DNA of 64,000 bases from the NCBI GenBank assembly GCA_016710745.1, contig JADJVB010000005.1, positions 248,001 through 312,000 of the forward strand. Reading direction: 5' to 3'. Position numbers and translations under genes: made by a program. The notes under the pieces are model-generated. The model saw only the letters and a list, made by a program, of their open reading frames with translations. It ran no database searches and had not been told where the DNA came from. This document shows positions 1-8,746 of the stretch, one piece after another. How positions within the stretch are numbered: position 1 is the first letter of the stretch; every line of letters begins with the position of its first letter. This DNA comes from Chitinophagaceae bacterium (GTDB lineage Bacteria; Bacteroidota; Bacteroidia; Chitinophagales; Chitinophagaceae).

Positions 1-1197
1 CAATATGTTGCCTCTGATTTCGGAATTAACGTACCTGTTCCCTCGGGCCAGGTTGATCTGATTGCAAAAGACTTCAGAATGAACAAGATTTTCAGAACCT
101 CATTGGCCGTTGATAAACAACTGGGCAAAAAATGGAAACTAACTATCGAAGGTATCTTTACTAAAAACATAAACGAAATTGATTACAAAAGAGTTGATGT
201 ATTACCTGCTAACCTGAAATCGGTTGGTGTTGATGTTAGGGATGTACACTCTTTAACCGGCAGTATAGCCAGTCAGATTCCATTAAGGTCGAACGGTACC
301 AATCCATACACTGGTATTTATTTATTAAGCAACAGCAGTGGTAAAAAAGGATATTCGTATAATTTTACCGTTTCTTTAGACAAGGCCTGGAACAACAACT
401 GGGCGGTTAATGCCAATTATTCGTATGGTAATTCTATCGTGCTGAATGAAGGTACCAGCTCCCAAAACAACTCCCAATGGCGTTTTATGGAAACAGTAAA
501 CGGGCGTAATAACCAGGGCCTTTCAACCAGCGATTTTGATGTCAATCACAGGATCAATGCCTACGCTTCCAAGAAATTTACTTACCTGAAAGGGCTGTTG
601 GCAACAACCATTTCGTTGGTGTATAACGGACAAAGTGGTAACCCATACAGTTATGTATTGAACAGGGGTTTAGTGAGGGATCTGGATAACTTTGAAACCA
701 ACGACCTGATCTATATACCTACTAAAACAGAATTGAACAGTATGGTTTTCTTGTCCAACACAACCGGCGGTGTAACTTATACGCCGCAACAACAGCGCGA
801 TCTGTTTGATGCCTATATTGATAACGACAAATATCTGAAAAAACACCGCGGCCAGTATGCTGAGCGCAACGGTGCCCGTACGCCATTTACCCATGTGGTT
901 GACCTGAAATTACAACAGGATGTGAATTTGAAATTGGGAAGTAAAACTTACCAGTTACAGATCACCTACGATATATTCAACTTAACCAACCTGATCAGCA
1001 GGGATGCCGGTAAGCAATATTTTGTTACGAACGATCAGTTCACGATCCTCGACTTTACCGGTTATGTAAGTGGAACTAATTTAACGCCGCAGTACCGGTT
1101 TACACCGCCAGCTGGTGGCTCACCATACAACCTTTCTGATGGTGTATTTAACAGCTCAAGGTGGTCGAGCCAGTTAGGTATCAGATTAAGTTTCTAA
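1..1197 (+). CDS. TonB-dependent receptor, C-terminal part (5' end outside window)
   Basis: The frame is open from base 1, so the gene starts upstream of the window; the first in-frame ATG at 79 is internal. About 398 residues are visible. They alternate short polar beta-strand-like stretches with Asn/Tyr/Gly-rich loops and end in an aromatic residue (SQLGIRLSF), as do outer-membrane barrels. Segments such as DVNHRINAYASKKF and YQLQITYDIFNLTNLI are typical of the last strands of SusC/RagA-like or carboxypeptidase-regulatory-like TonB receptors of Bacteroidota. The substrate cannot be told because plug and N-terminus are missing. A strong terminator follows directly, so this is the last gene of its unit. 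Confidence 0.85.
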   Translation, partial: QYVASDFGINVPVPSGQVDLIAKDFRMNKIFRTSLAVDKQLGKKWKLTIEGIFTKNINEIDYKRVDVLPANLKSVGVDVRDVHSLTGSIASQIPLRSNGTNPYTGIYLLSNSSGKKGYSYNFTVSLDKAWNNNWAVNANYSYGNSIVLNEGTSSQNNSQWRFMETVNGRNNQGLSTSDFDVNHRINAYASKKFTYLKGLLATTISLVYNGQSGNPYSYVLNRGLVRDLDNFETNDLIYIPTKTELNSMVFLSNTTGGVTYTPQQQRDLFDAYIDNDKYLKKHRGQYAERNGARTPFTHVVDLKLQQDVNLKLGSKTYQLQITYDIFNLTNLISRDAGKQYFVTNDQFTILDFTGYVSGTNLTPQYRFTPPAGGSPYNLSDGVFNSSRWSSQLGIRLSF

Positions 1198-1214
1198 GTA
1201 AAATAAATTACATT

Positions 1215-1247
1215 AAAAAGGCTGTCAAAAGTGACAGCCTTTTTTTA
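1215..1247 (+). terminator. Rho-independent terminator after the TonB receptor
   Basis: A perfect stem (AAGGCTGTCA paired with TGACAGCCTT) with a 4-nt loop is followed by a run of T. It starts 18 bases after the receptor stop codon. Confidence 0.9.
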
Positions 1248-1251
1248 TTTT

Positions 1252-1290
1252 GTCATTTCGACCGTTGGGGAGAAATCTGTATTGTATATA
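1252..1290. repeat. Dispersed repeat, partial copy (TGTCATTTCGACCG family)
   Basis: The start TGTCATTTCGACCG followed by GAGAAATCT is shared with the element at 17075-17145. Here only one arm is present. Such elements are common between genes in Chitinophagaceae. No gene is seen between 1200 and 1400. Confidence 0.55.
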
Positions 1291-1399
1291 AAAACAGGTT
1301 TGGGGTAAAAATTACGATTCACGAAACAGCTATCAACGCTATGTTAAACGTATACCGGTCCTCAGGGAGTTGAACAAATCAAAATAAATCTGCAATAAA

Positions 1400-2217
1400 T
1401 TATTGAGGACCAAAACCCCATTTCAGGAAAGCCGGGAAAGCACTGGCCCAGGTAGGTACATCGTGCCGGCCATCCGGTAACTCCAGGTATTCGATCGATT
1501 CCTTTCGGCTGTATCCTTTCTTAACCAGGATATCGATAAAACTCAAGGTATCATCTATTGAATCGATAATGCCATTATTATTTCTGTCATTGGTTTCATC
1601 CAGGGTTCCTACTTCAAAAAAGAATTTCAACCAGGGATATACATTAGGATCGTCGGCTACCTGCCGGTGCATGATCCGATTTACAGTTTCATCAAAATCT
1701 TCATCATCCTGGTCCTTATCACGCCACCACAACGAGCCGCTGAATACACCCACTTTGTTGAATTCCCGGGGATGGTTCCAAACCATATCGAGCGCACACA
1801 AACCGCCCAGCGAAAAACCGGCAAAACATTTTTCCCTGAAAGAATAAATAAATAAGGTTTTGCGGATATAGGGCATCACTTCCTCCAGAATAAATCGGTT
1901 GTATAGCGCAGCCTTGGCACCCCTGCCCTTGTAATCCAGGATTTTAGCCGTACCATACTCGTTTTTGCGATCCTTTGAGCAATGTATACCCACACAAAAA
2001 GGTTGTTGATCAATTTTTCGGAGTATAGGTTATCCAAAATATCTTCAAAAGCCATGGTCACCAGATCCTGGCCGTCGTTAACCAGCAAAAGACTTAAAGT
2101 AGCGGGATTTACTGATGCCGGAGGATAATATAGATCAATTTTCACTTCGCGCCTTAAAAAAGCTGAAGTAACAAGGTGATTCTCTACTAAAATATTGGCT
2201 GCCCTAATGGTTGACAT
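1400..2217 (-). CDS. Esterase-family alpha/beta hydrolase, frameshifted
   Basis: Two overlapping reading frames make one esterase of the PF00756 type (enterochelin-esterase/esterase D superfamily). The N-terminal frame (2217 down to about 2000) has the first strands and the LLLVNDGQD turn; the C-terminal frame (from about 1993) has the nucleophile elbow GFSLGG, the GSLWW segment and the catalytic-His region GRHDVPTW. Adding one base at the five-A run 1996-2000 (plus strand) joins them as NNLFCVGIHCSKDRKNEYG, giving about 272 residues, a normal length. It is therefore a one-base deletion, real or a sequencing error. A possible -7 box TATTTTTG lies on the minus strand at 2222-2229. It is divergent from the ATP-grasp/GCS2 pair, which suggests a shared pathway, but the substrate is unknown. 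Confidence 0.8.
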
Positions 2218-2313
2218 ATGTACAAAAATACGAAAATAGGGACTACTTTTGCAGCGCCTGTTTAATTTAATAACAGCCTTTTTTAAAGCAAATCGGTTAA
2301 AATGAAAATATGA

Positions 2314-2345
2314 TTTGTTTTATTGACCGCGAAAAAATATATTTG
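2314..2345 (+). promoter_or_regulatory. Bacteroidota-type promoter for the ATP-grasp/GCS2 pair
   Basis: TTTG at 2314-2317, a 20-base spacer and TATATTTG at 2338-2345 match the Bacteroidota primary-sigma consensus. The ATG at 2389 lies 43 bases downstream. Confidence 0.6.
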
Positions 2346-2388
2346 AAACAGCTTCAAAACAACAATCAAAACTAAATAACAAACGGCT

Positions 2389-3344
2389 ATGAAGAAAATC
2401 GGTGTTTTATTCGGAAAAGAAAGAAGTTTCCCTGAGGCATTTATTGAAAGGGTGAACAGTAAAAAAATTGAAGGTGTGATGGCTGAAGCCGTTCGCATTG
2501 ATAAAGTGATGCAGGGCGAGCCTTCGGGCTATGCGGTAATTTTTGACCGTATATCTCAGGATGTTCCCTTTTACAGGGCTTACTTAAAAAATGCAGCGCT
2601 TTGCGGCACTACCGTAATTAATAACCCCTTTTGGTGGAGTGCAGATGAAAAATTCTTTAATAACTGCCTGGCCACTAAAATTGATGTACCCGTACCGAAA
2701 ACAGTTATTTTACCATCAAGAGACCTTCCTGCCGATACCAGCGAAGAATCATTCAGTAACCTGGCTTATCCCATGGATTGGGAGGGCATTTTCAATTATA
2801 TCGGGTTCCCGGCTTACATGAAACCCTTTTCGGGTGGCGGCTGGAAAAGCGTTTACCAGTTGAACAGCATGGAAGAGTTTTTGAAAAACATGCAGAAACC
2901 GAGCAACTGGTGATGATGCTGCAGGAAGAAATTAAATTCGATGAGTACTACCGTTGCTATTGCATCGGCGGAAAATATGTGCGCATCATGCCATACGAAC
3001 CCCGTAACCCGCATCACCTGCGTTATGTAGCCGATTTTAAACCCGATGCCGAACGATACAAATTGATGGAAGATATCGTGCTGCGCATATGTCATTACCT
3101 GGGCTATGATTTTAATACCGTTGAACTGGCTCTGCGGGATGGTGTACCGTATGCCATTGATTTTTGTAACCCCGCACCCGATGCGGAAGTAAGCAGTGTT
3201 GGTCAGGAAAATTTTGACTGGGTAGTGGAAACCGCCGCCACCTATGCCATTGAAAAAGCACTGGAGCATAATGACAACATCGATAATTTAACCTGGGGCG
3301 ATTACATCAAAAATAGCGCTGCCAAAAAGAAACTCTATAAATAA
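2389..3344 (+). CDS. ATP-grasp ligase, frameshifted
   Basis: Two frames (2389-2913 and the region after about 2885 to 3344) join into one protein of about 318 residues if one A is added to the run at 2884-2888; the reading then passes from SMEEFLKK into HAETEQLVMMLQEE without a break. The N-terminal part (MKKIGVLFGKERSFP) resembles the pre-ATP-grasp domain. The middle PAYMKPFSGGGWKSVYQL is the Lys and Gly-rich loop that binds ATP. The end VPYAIDFCNPAPD resembles the Mg-binding Asp/Asn segment. It belongs to the glutathione-synthetase/RimK-like superfamily. The next gene begins 7 bases after the stop and makes a gamma-glutamyl-type ligase, so the pair probably builds a small peptide or amino-acid conjugate; the product is not known. 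Confidence 0.8.
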
Positions 3345-3350
3345 GCATTC

Positions 3351-4460
3351 ATGGCAAACCTATCTTATAAGCATTTTACACTGGGTATCGAAGAAGAATA
3401 CATGGTGATTGACCCCGAATCCAGGGAACTGAAAAGCCATGACCAGAAAATTGTGCATGAAGGCCAAAAGGTGATCAAAGACAAAGTGAAAGCCGAGATG
3501 CATCAGGCCGTTGTGGAAGTGGGTACTGATATCTGCCAGGATATTGACGAAGCCCTGGTTGATGTGGGCACGTTGCGAAAAACCATCAGCGGTATTGCCG
3601 ATGAATTGGGGCTTTGGATCGGCGCTTCCGGCACACATCCATTCAGCCATTGGGAGCGTCAGTTAATAACCGAACATGTTCGGTACAATGAGATCATTAA
3701 CGAATTGCAGGAAGCCGCCAGGAGTAATTTAATTTTTGGCCTGCATGTTCATGTAGGTATGGAAAATAGGGAGATGGCTATTCATATCGCCAACTCGGCC
3801 CGGTATTTTTTACCTCATATTTATGCATTGAGTACCAACTCTCCTTTTTGGGAGGGAAGAACAACCGGTTATAAATCTTTTCGCACCAAGGTATTCGATA
3901 AGTTTCCCCGAACCGGTATACCCGATTATTTCGACAGCATTGAAGCTTACGATAACTATGTCAAGTTGCTCGTTAAAACCAATTGTATCGACAATGCTAA
4001 AAAATATGGTGGGATCTTCGGGTACACCTTTTTCAATACCGTTGAGTTCAGGATCTGTGATGTACCCATGACGGCACAGGAAACCATTACCATTGCCGCG
4101 CTATTCCAGGCCATTTGTGCCAAGATCTATAAGTTACGCAGCCAGAACCTGAATTTCATGATGTATTCGAGGGCGCTGCTCAATGAAAACAAATGGCGGG
4201 CCGGTCGTTATGGTATTGATGGCAGCCTGATCGATTTTGGAAAAGAAACGGAAGTAAATACGCGTATCTTGATTTACGAATTACTCGATTTCATTGATGA
4301 CGTGGTTCCCGACCTCGGAAGTCGCCATGCTATCAGTAATGTACATAATATGCTGGAAACAGGCACCGGCGCCGACAGGCAGTTAAAAGTATTTGAAGAA
4401 ACCCGTAACCTGGTGGATGTGGTGGACCTGATACATAATGAATTTTTAAAGGGATTGTAG
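3351..4460 (+). CDS. Glutamate-cysteine ligase family 2 (YbdK-like) carboxylate-amine ligase
   Basis: The 369-residue length and the N-terminal motif FTLGIEEEYMVIDP are diagnostic for the GCS2/YbdK family of ATP-dependent carboxylate-amine ligases. Further family features are the SGTHPFSHWE stretch (about residue 95), HVHVGMENREMAI (about 130) and EFRICDVPMT (about 230). These enzymes join glutamate or a related acid to an amine. The upstream ATP-grasp gene ends 6 bases before this ATG, so the two are translated from one mRNA. A true glutathione route is possible but not shown; GCS2 proteins in many bacteria are not the main glutathione enzyme. The reading frame is intact. Confidence 0.9.
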   Translation: MANLSYKHFTLGIEEEYMVIDPESRELKSHDQKIVHEGQKVIKDKVKAEMHQAVVEVGTDICQDIDEALVDVGTLRKTISGIADELGLWIGASGTHPFSHWERQLITEHVRYNEIINELQEAARSNLIFGLHVHVGMENREMAIHIANSARYFLPHIYALSTNSPFWEGRTTGYKSFRTKVFDKFPRTGIPDYFDSIEAYDNYVKLLVKTNCIDNAKKYGGIFGYTFFNTVEFRICDVPMTAQETITIAALFQAICAKIYKLRSQNLNFMMYSRALLNENKWRAGRYGIDGSLIDFGKETEVNTRILIYELLDFIDDVVPDLGSRHAISNVHNMLETGTGADRQLKVFEETRNLVDVVDLIHNEFLKGL

Positions 4461-4491
4461 TTTGACGGGAAACAATTAATTCCTATCTTTG
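4461..4491 (+). promoter_or_regulatory. Promoter of the tRNA pair
   Basis: TTTG at 4461-4464, 19 bases, then TATCTTTG at 4484-4491: a near-perfect Bacteroidota promoter, 15 bases before the tRNA-like sequence at 4506. It begins right after the GCS2 stop codon. Confidence 0.75.
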
Positions 4492-4505
4492 CCCTCCAAA
4501 AAAAT

Positions 4506-4582
4506 GGCTGCTTAGCTCAACTGAATAGAGCATCCCGGCCATGGGTCGGGAAGGTTTTAGGTACGAATCCTAACACGAATTG
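4506..4582 (+). pseudogene. Degenerate tRNA-like copy
   Basis: This copy shares its D-arm half and T-arm half with the tRNA-Arg at 4593-4669 but differs in the anticodon arm and the 3' acceptor strand. The anticodon arm is two bases longer (TCCCG, a 9-base loop containing CAT, CGGGA). The 5' acceptor GGCTGCT cannot pair with the 3' part CACGAAT, and no CCA is encoded. It is thus not expected to make a charged tRNA. It lies between the promoter and the functional tRNA, so it is probably transcribed as a leader. Origin by tandem duplication is inferred from the identical flank ATGGCTGC and shared arms. Confidence 0.65.
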
Positions 4583-4592
4583 AAATAAAAAT

Positions 4593-4669
4593 GGCTGCGT
4601 AGCTCAACTGAATAGAGCATCTGACTACGGATCAGAAGGTTTTAGGTTTGAATCCTAACGCGGTCACCA
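4593..4669 (+). tRNA. tRNA-Arg(ACG)
   Basis: A complete cloverleaf of 77 bases. The acceptor GGCTGCG pairs with CGCGGTC (two G-U pairs), the anticodon stem is TCTGA/TCAGA with loop CTACGGA giving anticodon ACG, the T arm is TTAGG/CCTAA, and the CCA end is encoded. The T-loop reads TTTGAAT rather than the usual TTCGAAT, a small departure from consensus. Confidence 0.92.
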
Positions 4670-4671
4670 GT

Positions 4672-4709
4672 AAAAAAAGCACTTAGGAGTCCTTCCTTAG
4701 TGCTTTTTT
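4672..4709. terminator. Bidirectional terminator between tRNA-Arg and the minus-strand operon
   Basis: AGCACTTAGGA and TCCTTAGTGCT form a stem with one mismatch, flanked by A-run and T-run on the two sides. It can stop the tRNA transcript and, on the other strand, the operon whose last small ORF stops at 4708. Confidence 0.8.
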
Positions 4710-4827
4710 ATTTTTGATACACAATTTGCAACACACCGGCTCTCATTTGCATGGGTACTACTTTGTGTTTATAAAATAAACCGCTTTTTTCATCATTGCT
4801 GTCAATAATACTTTTCACTTTCATCAT
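4708..4827 (-). CDS. Small protein of 39 residues, last gene of the CIS-type operon
   Basis: This short frame starts with two ATG codons (4825-4827 and 4822-4824), 12 bases after the stop of the 212-residue gene and preceded by a purine-rich GGCAGAGG. It begins MMKVKSIIDSNDEKSG and ends GVLQIVYQK, with a balanced amino-acid composition and no stop until 4708, which is the edge of the terminator. This fits a real small gene, but no family is recognised and such length alone is weak evidence. Contractile-injection loci often have small conserved ORFs; similarity to those was not seen. Confidence 0.45.
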   Translation of the reverse strand: MMKVKSIIDSNDEKSGLFYKHKVVPMQMRAGVLQIVYQK

Positions 4828-4839
4828 ACCTCTGCCACT

Positions 4840-5478
4840 TTAATTTATCTGGTTCTTTAATTTTCCGATAATTACCGGGCCCACCGCTCCACTGTAATCA
4901 ACCAGCGAACAAAATCGATAACTATGTAATCGGTCTTTTAAACGCTCCAATTGCGGGTCATAATACGGTCGCTCAACGCGGTAACCCGTGAGTAATTTAA
5001 TCAGGTCATAATTGTTAAAGGGTCCGGCTTCCATAAAATTCATGTATTTGGAAAATCCGCCCGGCACATTATCTTCCGCATCGATCAGCGGGATACCATG
5101 GCGTTCATAATGTTTAATACTATGTATCCCGTCAAGGGTTTCCTGAAGTTTTTTATTCAAATTCTGCTTAAATAAAATGGTCAGTTCCTCCTCTTCTTCT
5201 TTTCTTAATTCGGGATCCATTAATAGTACAAGATGAACCATCTTGTCTGTGATCAGGTATCCCACGATACTTATAGCAACAATCCTGTCCCGTTCTGTTT
5301 TTACGTCCTCAATTTCGTAAGTGCTTCGCTCCGGATCCGTACAATGATTAAACGCATCGGCAATGATCATTTTATATTCTTCTTCCCGAAATTCATGGCG
5401 CCAGTCGCCAATGGTTAAGGACAGGCGGGGCAAATCCAATACATACCTGTCGTATTTTTTTGCATCAACTTCTATCAT
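4840..5478 (-). CDS. Unknown protein in the CIS-ATPase operon
   Basis: A 212-residue soluble protein with no signal peptide or membrane segment. It is rich in charged residues, with a Glu-rich stretch (RKEEEEE near residue 97) that is probably helical. No family is recognised. It follows the AAA+ ATPase by 31 bases on the same strand and so belongs to the same unit. It could be an adaptor or partner of the ATPase; that is only inferred from position. Confidence 0.7.
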   Translation of the reverse strand: MIEVDAKKYDRYVLDLPRLSLTIGDWRHEFREEEYKMIIADAFNHCTDPERSTYEIEDVKTERDRIVAISIVGYLITDKMVHLVLLMDPELRKEEEEELTILFKQNLNKKLQETLDGIHSIKHYERHGIPLIDAEDNVPGGFSKYMNFMEAGPFNNYDLIKLLTGYRVERPYYDPQLERLKDRLHSYRFCSLVDYSGAVGPVIIGKLKNQIN

Positions 5479-5509
5479 TACGTATTTTTTTACAGATCAC
5501 CGGTGTTCG

Positions 5510-6864
5510 CTAAATTTTTACATTCAATGTTCTATTCTCTTTTTTAAACGCTCTGCGCAAACCGGTCATTAATTCCTTTTCGGTCACTACGGTATGGCCC
5601 CGGCTTATAGCAGCCCCGGCACAGTATCGAAGAATATTGACAATGGATCCTCCTGACAATTCAAACTCCTCTGCAATTTGATTCAGATCAATTACAGGAT
5701 CCAGCTTGCAGGTATCGGAAAACGTACCCTTCCAAAGTTTAAGCCGCTCTTCCTTGCCGGGCATATCAAAATGAACAATAGCCTGAAATCTCCTGCTAAA
5801 AGCTTCGTCTATATTGTCTTTAAAATCAGAAGCCAGGATCACGATGCCCGGATAATCTTCAACTCGTTGTAACAGATACGCCACTTCCTGATTGGCATAC
5901 CGGTCGTTGGATGAATGGGTTTGTGTTCTTTTACCAAAAAGAGCGTCGGCTTCATCAAAAAACAAGATCCAGTTTTTATCTTTTGCGATATCGAAAACTT
6001 TTGATAGATTTTTTTCGGTTTCACCAATGTATTTCGACACCGCCATACTCAGGTCAACCCTATACACTTCCCTGCCTGAAGCCTTCCCCAGTATGGTTGC
6101 AGCAAGCGTTTTACCCGTTCCGGGCGGGCCGTAAAACAGGGCCCGGTAGCCAGGCTTCAATCTTTTAGCAAGCCCCCAGTCTTCCATCAGAGTTTGTCCA
6201 TGCTCGATCCATGTACTTATCTCGTTTAATTGTTCCATTACCTGATCGCTTAGTACTATATCCTCCCATTCCATATTGGTAGTGATCCGCCGGGCCGGAA
6301 AACTGGCAGTGTTTTCAACCTGTAAAAATTCACCCGTTAAAAAATAATGGAACCAGTGTTCGTTTAAGATCAGCATGCCATCTAACCTGGGAGATAAGAT
6401 TCCGGCTCATCCAATATGATTACCTGTTCTTTCAGTAACACATGCTGCTTTGATAGTACATCCAAAACCTCGTACCTTATTTCGGGATTGGTGGCGGTTA
6501 CCAAAAAACAAAACGTTTGCCCGGTGGGTAAAAATCCGCTGTGATTTTTGTCAACCAGCCCGCCAAATTCGGTAAAGCCTCTGTCGTACATTTGGTTTTT
6601 CCCAAAAAGGATATCCAGCACTTCCGGTTTAAAATGTGGAGCCATCGCCAACACCAATGCTAATCTGGCATACACATTCAAACCCCATTTTTTTACCATC
6701 ATGGCGTATGGTGTATCCATTTTTGCCAGATCGGGCACCGGAATATCGAGCCAATGTTGCTGATGGCCTTCCTGCATCAGGTACGACTTGACCACCTGGT
6801 TCACGACGTCCTGTAACCAATCCATTTCTTTGTTCAGGCATTTTATGTTTTCATCATTATCCAT
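5510..6864 (-). CDS. AAA+ ATPase of the contractile injection system type (Afp15/Pvc15-like), frameshifted
   Basis: Two frames make one protein of about 450 residues. The N-terminal piece (6864-6382) has the winged-helix-like domain of eCIS ATPases, seen in YDRGFTEFGGLVDKNHSGF and LPTGQTFCFL. The C-terminal piece (6376-5510) has Walker A GPPGTGKT, Walker B ILFFDEADALFG, and an SRRF arginine-finger segment. Adding one base at 6384-6387 changes the stop into PGLDGMLILNEHWFHYFLTGE, the usual passage between the two domains, so I read it as one gene with a one-base loss. In known eCIS loci this ATPase follows the tape measure gene and is needed for assembly or maturation. Here only a tape-measure domain gene is nearby, so the role may have changed. 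The 5' end overlaps the next upstream gene by 8 bases, which suggests translational coupling. Confidence 0.85.
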
Positions 6865-7774
6865 AGTTCAAAAAAAGTTTATTGAGGTCTTCCAAATTCG
6901 CATCTCCCCATTTAAAATAAAGCAAAGCCGTATTGGGATTCAATTCATTTGCCTGCAGCATATCCAGTAATATGGCGTGCTCTGTGAACGGAATTTCAAC
7001 ACTGTTGTCTATATCCATAAAAAAATCATATTCAAAAAAATCCGTCGCCCAGCCAGGCCTCCCCTGTCTTTCGCTGATCAGGCTGCTGATAAATGGATGT
7101 ACTTGATCATCCTGCACCTGCAGTTTTTTTGCTTTAAAAAAAACGGGCTTCGGCTTGTCCTCCCGGTGATAATACTCTATGTCTTTCGACTGAATGGTTT
7201 TAGCCGATTCGTGCCCGAAAATATCGACCAGTCCATAATTCTGTACGTCAGTTGCGATCTCCAGTTCACCACTATTCGACCCGCCAATGGCGAGGGTCCA
7301 GTCGGACGTTGTTGCGGTTTCGGTTACCAGGTACAGTTCCCGGAAGGAATAGACCGTTTGGGTTAACTTAATGATTAACTGTTGTTGCAGATCAACCCAA
7401 TTCATGATCTTTACTGCCGTGGGTTGGTTCCCTTTAAAAATGAAAGCACCATATTCGTCAAAACTCAGCAACAGTTTACTATATTCAAAATCATTTCCGG
7501 CAGCCCCCTCGCCCATCATGCGGCCCGAGTTTGCCTTCTTTACGTTCTCACTGAATTGCCATCCGGCCGGGTTTTGCGAAATTCCATATTTAAACACAAC
7601 GTCTTCGCGGTTGACCAATCCGCCGCGAAAAATATTGCCCAGCACAATTATATTCCCGTTTCTGATCTGAAAAAAATCGCCCGGAAAAAATAACTGCCCT
7701 GCCGGTTGAGTGGGCATGAATCCACCCGTTTTCATATAAAACGTGCGGTAAAACTTTTGAAATAATTTATCCAT
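6857..7774 (-). CDS. Beta-rich protein with gasdermin-like sequence features
   Basis: A 305-residue protein without signal peptide. I see an order of features that resembles bacterial gasdermins: an N-terminal GGF-x-PTQP segment followed by FFPGDFFQIRNGNIIVLGNI; amphipathic strands; YLVTETATTSDWTLAIGG in the middle (about residues 150-168); PVFFKAKKLQV (about 212-222), like the pv-F-k-a-xx-l end of the pore-forming domain; and a helical C-terminal tail. Bacterial gasdermins have about 260-280 residues and a pore held shut by a short C-terminal tail cut by a protease. Against this, there is no N-terminal palmitoylated Cys and no protease gene is adjacent. The match is from memory of family patterns, so treat it as a hypothesis. 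The gene overlaps the ATPase start by 8 bases. Confidence 0.5.
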   Translation of the reverse strand: MDKLFQKFYRTFYMKTGGFMPTQPAGQLFFPGDFFQIRNGNIIVLGNIFRGGLVNREDVVFKYGISQNPAGWQFSENVKKANSGRMMGEGAAGNDFEYSKLLLSFDEYGAFIFKGNQPTAVKIMNWVDLQQQLIIKLTQTVYSFRELYLVTETATTSDWTLAIGGSNSGELEIATDVQNYGLVDIFGHESAKTIQSKDIEYYHREDKPKPVFFKAKKLQVQDDQVHPFISSLISERQGRPGWATDFFEYDFFMDIDNSVEIPFTEHAILLDMLQANELNPNTALLYFKWGDANLEDLNKLFLNYG

Positions 7775-7838
7775 ACTATAGCATTTTCTAAAAGATACTC
7801 TTTAAAAGTGAAAAAAAATACTTATGCTGATTTAATTA

Positions 7839-8720
7839 TCATGAAGCCAGCGCTGCTGCGTTACCGGCAGCCAATCCTTTCTGCAGGGAAATTAGTTTAA
7901 CCTGTGCCTTATTCATTTGGAATTCGGCATGATTAAGCTGCCCGGTAATATTTTGTACAGCTTTTATCGCATGTTCATACTTCTCTTTATCACCGGATAA
8001 AGCAGAAAACAAAAGTCCACCCAAAGAAGTTGCGGTGCAGGCCTCCGGATCAAATGGCTTATTGTTATCTGCATTAACAGGCGAACCGGTTAAAGATGTA
8101 AACAGTCTGGCAGCCTGGTTTGTAGCCCATTTATTGGCCGATAATGATTCCATATTTCTGGCCTGGGCTGCAAAACTTGATTGCAGTGCCACCAGGGTAA
8201 GACCAATCGCGTTTTTTGCATCGGAGCCTGCTTTACCGATCATGCTTACCAAATTGTCGGAAATAAGCGGATTCAGCGCCTTTTTGCGAACAACCAGGTT
8301 TCCCAACTTATGTAATACTTCCGTAGTATAAATAAGCTTGTTAATCAATGTGCTCATATGAACTGCCAACTTATCGGTCAATAGGTTTGCATCTCTGGAT
8401 TCACTAAAGGATAAATTTGAGTTTTTGCAAAGATCAAATACAGTGCGGGCCAGTTCATCAAAAACTGTCTTGGTATTCAGCGAGTGGTCGCGGTTTTTTT
8501 CGGCAGCTGCTAACGAAGACTGGAATCCTGACAATTTATCTGTGAGCGAAATTACTATTGCCTGATATTGTTCCAGTTTAAATTGGGCGTCAAGTATCTC
8601 AATGGTTAGGGCATCCAGTTCTGCTTTTTTTAGTTCATTAATTCCATACTTTAATGCTACAGTTGCTGCACTGATCACAGTTGCTGTACCGGAATCAGTT
8701 TTTATTTTATTTGTTGCCAT
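7839..8720 (-). CDS. All-helical protein of unknown function
   Basis: A 293-residue protein, Ala/Leu/Lys-rich, predicted by eye to be almost wholly helical with coiled-coil stretches (residues about 30-75 and 245-285). A less charged region near 160-200 (KNAIGLTLVALQSSFAAQA) could be a membrane-active hairpin as in helical pore-forming toxins, but this is a guess. No family is recognised. It sits 26 bases after the 524-residue protein and 64 bases before the gasdermin-like gene, all on the minus strand. Confidence 0.7.
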   Translation of the reverse strand: MATNKIKTDSGTATVISAATVALKYGINELKKAELDALTIEILDAQFKLEQYQAIVISLTDKLSGFQSSLAAAEKNRDHSLNTKTVFDELARTVFDLCKNSNLSFSESRDANLLTDKLAVHMSTLINKLIYTTEVLHKLGNLVVRKKALNPLISDNLVSMIGKAGSDAKNAIGLTLVALQSSFAAQARNMESLSANKWATNQAARLFTSLTGSPVNADNNKPFDPEACTATSLGGLLFSALSGDKEKYEHAIKAVQNITGQLNHAEFQMNKAQVKLISLQKGLAAGNAAALAS

Positions 8721-8746
8721 AATTTTACTATTTATATTTTAAACAA

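Noticed and set aside
4506..4582. Functional tRNA-Met(CAT)
   Set aside because: The anticodon loop would have nine bases, the acceptor stem does not pair and CCA is missing.
6382..6864. Separate 160-residue gene next to a 288-residue ATPase
   Set aside because: The two parts match consecutive domains of one eCIS-type ATPase and one added base joins them into the usual sequence.
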